Of a stretch of 64,000 nt of DNA, positions 61,501 through 64,000 are shown piece by piece (the stretch's first letter is position 1; each line of letters begins with the position of its first letter). Location of the stretch: contig JASANZ010002194.1 of NCBI GenBank assembly GCA_030849805.1, forward strand, positions 1-64,000. Reading direction: 5' to 3'. The notes beneath the pieces were generated by a model that saw nothing but the letters and a program-made list of their open reading frames with translations, was not told the origin of the DNA and made no database searches. Source of the DNA: Sergeia podlipaevii (lineage: Eukaryota > Euglenozoa > Kinetoplastea > Trypanosomatida > Trypanosomatidae). The position numbers and the translations under genes are program-made.

Positions 61501-62395
61501 CGGCCACAAGCTCCTCAAGGTACACCACAATGTCACGGCGGCGGCCGTATAAGCGGCAAGCCGCGGCGCAGGCAACTTGAAAGGCATCCATGTCCATCTC
61601 TGCTCGCTCGTTTAAGCACTGGCGGAATAGCGACTCAGCAGCTGCCTCCGCGCGTGCGGCGGTGGAGTTGGAAAAGTGAAGCGAATAAAACCAGGCAAAA
61701 AAAACGCGAAACTGGGCAAGACTGATCGTGGTGCTGGTGCGTCCGTCAAGAACGTTACCCCACAGCACGTCGTACACCTCAGCGTATATACGCGGCTTCT
61801 CTAACTTGACGAAGTCAACCACTGGGTTGGTGAGCACCGTCGGCTTTGACACCATCAGCACAGCATCGGGGGCAAGTATCTGGTGTGGTGGGTTGTCATC
61901 CGTGATGCAGTCTGCAACCTCTTCATTGAGCGATTTGATCGCCTCATCGCGGGACTCGCTGGCAGCTTCGGGAATGTTGTACTCGCGAGCCCAGCGCGCC
62001 ATCACTCGGTCCAAAAACGCATCTATCTCTGCGCGGGTGTACTCCGCCTTCTTAGTCAGGTTGCCTCCAGTGCCATTGAACTCAGTCTGAAGGGCTTCTT
62101 GGACGTCCTCGGCAGTTGCGTTGCTGTGAATCGCCAGAAACACGCACTCCACAAAGGTGCGCATCTCTTCCTCTGGGACAACGGCATCTGTGAAGAGGGG
62201 AACTTCAAAGCCGGTGTCTACAGATGGTGCTGCATTCGCCTCGGTAGCAGTTGATTCGATGTGCTTCGCGAGAGCAAGCTGAATAGTAGGAAACGCACGC
62301 CACACCCTCTCACGAATCTCTTCCATTGTCTTCACTGGTGGGGGCTCTATTGGTGCCACCGACACACGTGAGGATGAACGATTCGTTCTCTTCAT
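55538..62395 (-). CDS. Giant AK9-like protein with P-loop and YHS-like modules (2,285 aa)
   Basis: This encodes 2,285 residues resembling adenylate kinase 9. P-loop-type segments occur at about 368-375 (GQRYTGKT) and near 1,290 (GVTHSGKK); a third (TAKSVPNGE, near 870) is degraded. Short modules of the form CPV, then G, then Y-x-G-x-x-Y and F-x-x-x-P-x-x-Y, which look YHS-like and contain Cys, recur about four to five times. Between them lie long Glu/Lys/Arg-rich coiled coils and a Lys/Arg-rich patch. AK9-type proteins in other eukaryotes are linked to the axoneme, where they may balance adenine nucleotides; a flagellar role here is inference. Given degraded loops, catalysis is uncertain at several modules. 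The tail ends in a Gly/Asn/Ser-rich stretch. The start at 62395 is the first ATG. Confidence 0.65.
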   Translation of the reverse strand: MKRTNRSSSRVSVAPIEPPPVKTMEEIRERVWRAFPTIQLALAKHIESTATEANAAPSVDTGFEVPLFTDAVVPEEEMRTFVECVFLAIHSNATAEDVQEALQTEFNGTGGNLTKKAEYTRAEIDAFLDRVMARWAREYNIPEAASESRDEAIKSLNEEVADCITDDNPPHQILAPDAVLMVSKPTVLTNPVVDFVKLEKPRIYAEVYDVLWGNVLDGRTSTTISLAQFRVFFAWFYSLHFSNSTAARAEAAAESLFRQCLNERAEMDMDAFQVACAAACRLYGRRRDIVVYLEELVAATLPVLQAAGFDTSGSVFFMVGDRITEGIAPRRVLKDPNELYAVDELRKRQHEVDVLQCRVSANRIILHGQRYTGKTTIGRALARALHCVHLDVLELALAALEAAAARRHAAGEEEEDHDDHGFVGDEDEDESSSTLGADPLAAQLERHLAKREPVPIALQAALIRRAVQSLRATHYGYVLSDVDSPLPAVSGQEEALAELLHDMGVISAVVPTNFIEITCDPRLYAERSRVLSDAESRAHEQLLSSLAKQEAKRKRDAEKVQLRADCDKILKHAAELESAEGALPEGELEKAQAQAQEAHSILAALEAEEQAEVQAEAAAAQHRNDERLQGGNGEDEGNFDVDDAGAAASDPAAEAAERRKVLLEALIAQGRRQLRTTTAAQDEEALQHLRPLTSLSCLRRYVDAAAAEQRILSVDGTSPAEEAVRYITNALRLQPAHAAIEPASADKDTSNLPATLAGDEERGRIKEEAAAAEGYEVSYTWKNYCPVTAQEDGVLVEGAACYSCVFRGRLYYTASEVKMERFMASPHEYLRADPSDRQTLFLLTAKSVPNGEAIAQRLADSLGLTHMTVAEYGSGAGKLRAQRQSRAAALEARHVYEETERKVRAERAEKRAKLEAKLKKQKRRKSGGGGKKRSNVAAPASVIPVLGSPTGEARKRRKQKQAAQKKGVRMEDIVAQRIVAAKETRKSVLPILLTMDATSNTTVANADETERAVPDVEEDQRAKIDLLFEERLLPETVLVLEHFDTTPRSGGHGDAGNNVKDGRQEEEEEEADDKDAVLNFVIEKLESAAPAAKAWKNKAAEKAMTALEPQHFAIERVNTFGKTEFELVREIAQLLNSGVAQVMDGIVDEELGQGDDLEEEEEEEEDDNEEANGGIPPLRLEPMDPQLRPLKRFLHQFGSRLQYCPVTLYEKDLIVRGRNDVCCQYCGDLYVFASEECREKFQRNPLGYVDSVAPRSIPPRVWLTGVTHSGKKTLAAGIEQEFGVPHFAYDRTFFERCVEAAQTPTGAEVNGIFISPSSVETNPYLRRAHGILTELREFAKEEARLEKLREEAEKIFEERDRREERSDYDEDEEEGELDEEFEEQLRMHLEFEPEDEEEKQVRLSESYLRLASCVTRIEPFESKGYIMICSPFSEDDLDVLFAEGCVPEVVLNMSLTPEVYAQRAAAIAAEKQKAREVARRSSEARAARAQARQLKRKERALRKWRRRHIGVDDPPSDPEEEDGEEGEDENGLAGEAGAGEVGSVGDINVENEAIEEFLEGVEERLVEVTKIKGDRAKGAVLRITLNLLARHFKNRISFFYSAQVVAYDDALRMVERGVADLSSLYREDPVTLYNTRNGARRDCKWMPPGIGLRPEQSAVQAAVAERQRTRHADDDEDSENASEMREAQQQQQDAEEEPEMSELLTDDLEEMQERLDRRNRRLWSRNAPRAALLGPYVYFFETFDNLAKFLANPILYAEQPPSTPPMRVHPVVSIHEDDAVLRAKAHDDGGVKTRCLAESVAHNLGSVFISPMKLLSWAALHPRLGSLAASAVLAAMQQTADDALLEWLLSIRLASADVKERGAVLLNLPRTEAQYEALLASKSAAPIVKAASVMLDQASPAAKRAGAVLQRIAKHNVGELPVPCPSCPLDQANLNEFVYCVDELIDHERERVLRQQSAFPVDVRNTCQTHEGIEAAVSEYQWYCPYRWVEDGDLVILRGADPLIGAMYLGKYYLFSNQAYLSRFLENPHVVADPTTLKPLPQQLPSRLVIGDNVSAEELELELQGCCPVLLYDTRENKGLRGVTEPVAVKGSLDHIVRYDGKLYALLDEEHAERFLRRPWQYVGGAFMPPTRKCPLPPPKTLQNIEDEDFIRRQLYDPIARAMIAVSTVRPKYPGLSLEESALKYVALHIKAHNDAENNEIQKQQYKDSYKLFDTRATLYRSLAVEVPEERGKDEEASLDKYDRLCAEYEKIHHGFLQVNEFSHLKNVGGGGGGNSSNRGSTVVL

Positions 62396-63042
62396 TGCCT
62401 TCTCTAGGTGTGTGTGTGTGTGTCTGTAACTTGTCTATTCTGAATGCAAAGCTACTACAGTACAAGAAAAAAAAAATTCTTTAGGGTCGTGCACTGGCAC
62501 AAAGAGAAGGGGGGGGGAGGATAGTGATAATAATATGCAGGGTTATGTATATGAGCGTGCTGCTCGTTTTTCCCCCTCACTGGGCTATTTCTATTTACAA
62601 CTAAAAAAAAAAAAAAGAGAAGGAAGAACAGATCGTCAAATCTGCAATTCTGAGCCACAGGGCTATACTTGACAAAGCACAGTTCAAAAATAGAAAAAAA
62701 CAAAAACAAAAAAAGAGACAAAAAACAATATGAAGATGGCTTCGCCAGCACGTGAAAAAATAGAGGCACGCATACACGCTTTGCAATTCTACTATTACTA
62801 TTTTCAAGTGAGGAATCACTGAATACAAAACCTATAGGAACAAATAGCAGAAAGGCATTCAAAACGCCATTTTATTTTGCACCGCGCAAGGACATTATTG
62901 ACCATATAATAAGAGCACAGATAACTCGCGAAAAAAAAAGCGCTGTTATTCACCCCTAAAATGAAGAAAAACGAAAAATGCTAACTTGCATTCTATCCTT
63001 TTCTCGCTTTCTCCCTCTCCTTCTCCCCATCCCACGCTGCAG
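62396..63042. other. Spacer between COG2 and AK9-like genes
   Basis: This AT-rich spacer has a GT run at 62408-62421 and a minus-strand T-rich tract ending in CTGTAG near 62455-62480, the likely acceptor of the AK9-like gene. I see no gene. Confidence 0.6.
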
Positions 63043-64000
63043 CTACTCATTCTCATCAATGTCAGGCGGTTCGGGGATGTCAGCGCCTTCGATCCATTCT
63101 GCGCGCCGCAGTAACGCAAAGAGTGGAATAAAGCTAGGCAAGTCTCGCGGTACGCCACACTCTACCATTGCATTCACCATCGCACAAGCGTCCTTGTGCA
63201 TTTGAAGTACCATTTTGTCTCGACTTGTGATGTTTTCAGGCGACTCACGAGGCGACCCTGCCCTTCCTGCCGGGGATGCCATCACCGGTGAGGCGGCACT
63301 CCCGGCACCATCCGTCCCAGTCTCTTTGCGCTTGCGCAGCTTCTCCCAGCTTTCCTCCGTTTTCTTTGCGGTCAGCAACGTCTCCCGTGCGAGTGCGGTA
63401 AACTGCTCAGCGAGTTGTGCCGCTACCCCTGAGACGAGGCTGGTCGCTAGTGCCTCTGGGCATCCACCACTTCTCCGCAGTTCTATCGCGAAGCGCTCAA
63501 ATGGCTGCAGAAAATTCGATACATACAACGACGCTGTGGTTGGAAGAGCCTTCTTGGTGTGATACACAGAGCGAATGGTCTTGAGGTTTTGCAAGGCAGC
63601 AGCACACTCCTCCACCACGCGGGACACCATAAGGCGCTGCGCTCGGCCAACATAAAGCTCGCAAATGCCGTCTGTGATGAGGGCGAAGAGCGCGTCCAGT
63701 GGATCGGCCTCGACATCGCTAGCCACACCCGCCGAACTCTGCAGCTTTTGCTGAGAATTAGCGGTGCCTTGCGAGTGTGAAAGAAGTAGTGCGGAGCTGC
63801 TGCCCAATGCATCTCGCACAGCACAACGCAGAGGTCCCTTGACAAACTCCTTCAGTTTTTGCAGGTCAGAGATGAGCTGAAGAAGAAGGTTAAAGGTGGA
63901 GGAAGAAGAACTGCCCAAGGACTCAGACTGAGGGTTGGCGCAACTGTTACCCCCCGGGTTGTCGCCGCCACTGCATTGAGTAAGCAGCGACTTGAGAGTG
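63043..64000 (-). CDS. COG2: COG complex subunit 2, C-terminal part (cut by window edge)
   Basis: This open frame runs off the right edge, so the 5' part lies outside the window; about 319 codons are present. It matches the C-terminal domain of COG2, a subunit of the conserved oligomeric Golgi tether that guides retrograde vesicles within the Golgi. The matching order is a Tyr-x-x-Thr-Lys segment followed by PTTASLYV, then FLQPFERF, then KKTEESWEKLRKRKE, a disordered insert, and DKMVLQMHKDA. COG2 is usually about 700-750 residues, so less than half is here. No in-frame ATG lies between the edge and the conserved part. The C-terminus is short and acidic. Confidence 0.85.
   Translation of the reverse strand, partial: TLKSLLTQCSGGDNPGGNSCANPQSESLGSSSSSTFNLLLQLISDLQKLKEFVKGPLRCAVRDALGSSSALLLSHSQGTANSQQKLQSSAGVASDVEADPLDALFALITDGICELYVGRAQRLMVSRVVEECAAALQNLKTIRSVYHTKKALPTTASLYVSNFLQPFERFAIELRRSGGCPEALATSLVSGVAAQLAEQFTALARETLLTAKKTEESWEKLRKRKETGTDGAGSAASPVMASPAGRAGSPRESPENITSRDKMVLQMHKDACAMVNAMVECGVPRDLPSFIPLFALLRRAEWIEGADIPEPPDIDENE

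Noticed and set aside
1..64000. Strand-switch region, tRNA, rRNA, spliced-leader RNA genes, transposons or CRISPR
   Set aside because: All convincing genes are on one strand, and I saw no tRNA-like B box context, spliced-leader exon, mobile element protein or regularly spaced repeats. A tRNA and Rfam search would settle this.

Overview
This window looks like nuclear DNA of a trypanosomatid (Kinetoplastea). Every convincing gene lies on the minus strand, the genes are intronless and tandem, and AT-rich spacers full of polypyrimidine tracts, TA, CA and ATT runs separate GC-balanced coding regions. Several minus-strand starts are preceded by a polypyrimidine tract and an AG, the usual trans-splice acceptor arrangement. 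One gene encodes a protein resembling a kinetoplast-associated HMG-type protein. I read the window as part of one polycistronic unit transcribed from position 64000 towards position 1. I cannot name the species. The balanced coding GC and long AT-rich spacers argue against a typical GC-rich Leishmania.

In the direction of transcription the window contains: a 5'-truncated COG2 gene; a giant AK9-like protein with P-loop and YHS-like modules; a possible small Cys-rich ORF; an OTU1/YOD1-type deubiquitinase; a BBOF1-like coiled-coil protein; a second long coiled-coil protein; a protein with C2-like domains; a CCCH-RRM-WW RNA-binding protein; a membrane protein with a J-like N-terminus and an acidic tail; a glycerophosphodiester phosphodiesterase; an acidic protein of unknown function; a protein joining a CCCH zinc finger to a cytidine-deaminase-like domain; a prominin-like membrane protein; a short coiled-coil protein; a Maelstrom-domain protein broken by a frameshift; the HMG/KAP-like protein; enolase-phosphatase E1; a choline/ethanolamine phosphotransferase; a roughly 2,110-residue protein of unknown function; a RagC/D-type GTPase; and a 714-residue protein of unknown function.

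The genes do not form one pathway, as is normal for such units. Some themes recur: flagellum or basal-body candidates (55538-62395 and 47337-53458), RNA-related proteins (CCCH-RRM-WW, CCCH-deaminase, Maelstrom), lipid metabolism (CEPT, GDPD), membrane traffic and signalling (COG2, RagC/D), and methionine salvage (E1).

The spacers are long, up to 4.1 kb. They contain several short GC-balanced islands with small ORFs, some directly behind an acceptor-like AG. I list the best of these at low confidence. The most notable items are the CCCH-deaminase fusion, the Maelstrom-domain gene with its frameshift at a five-base G/C run, the CCCH-RRM-WW protein and the prominin-like protein.
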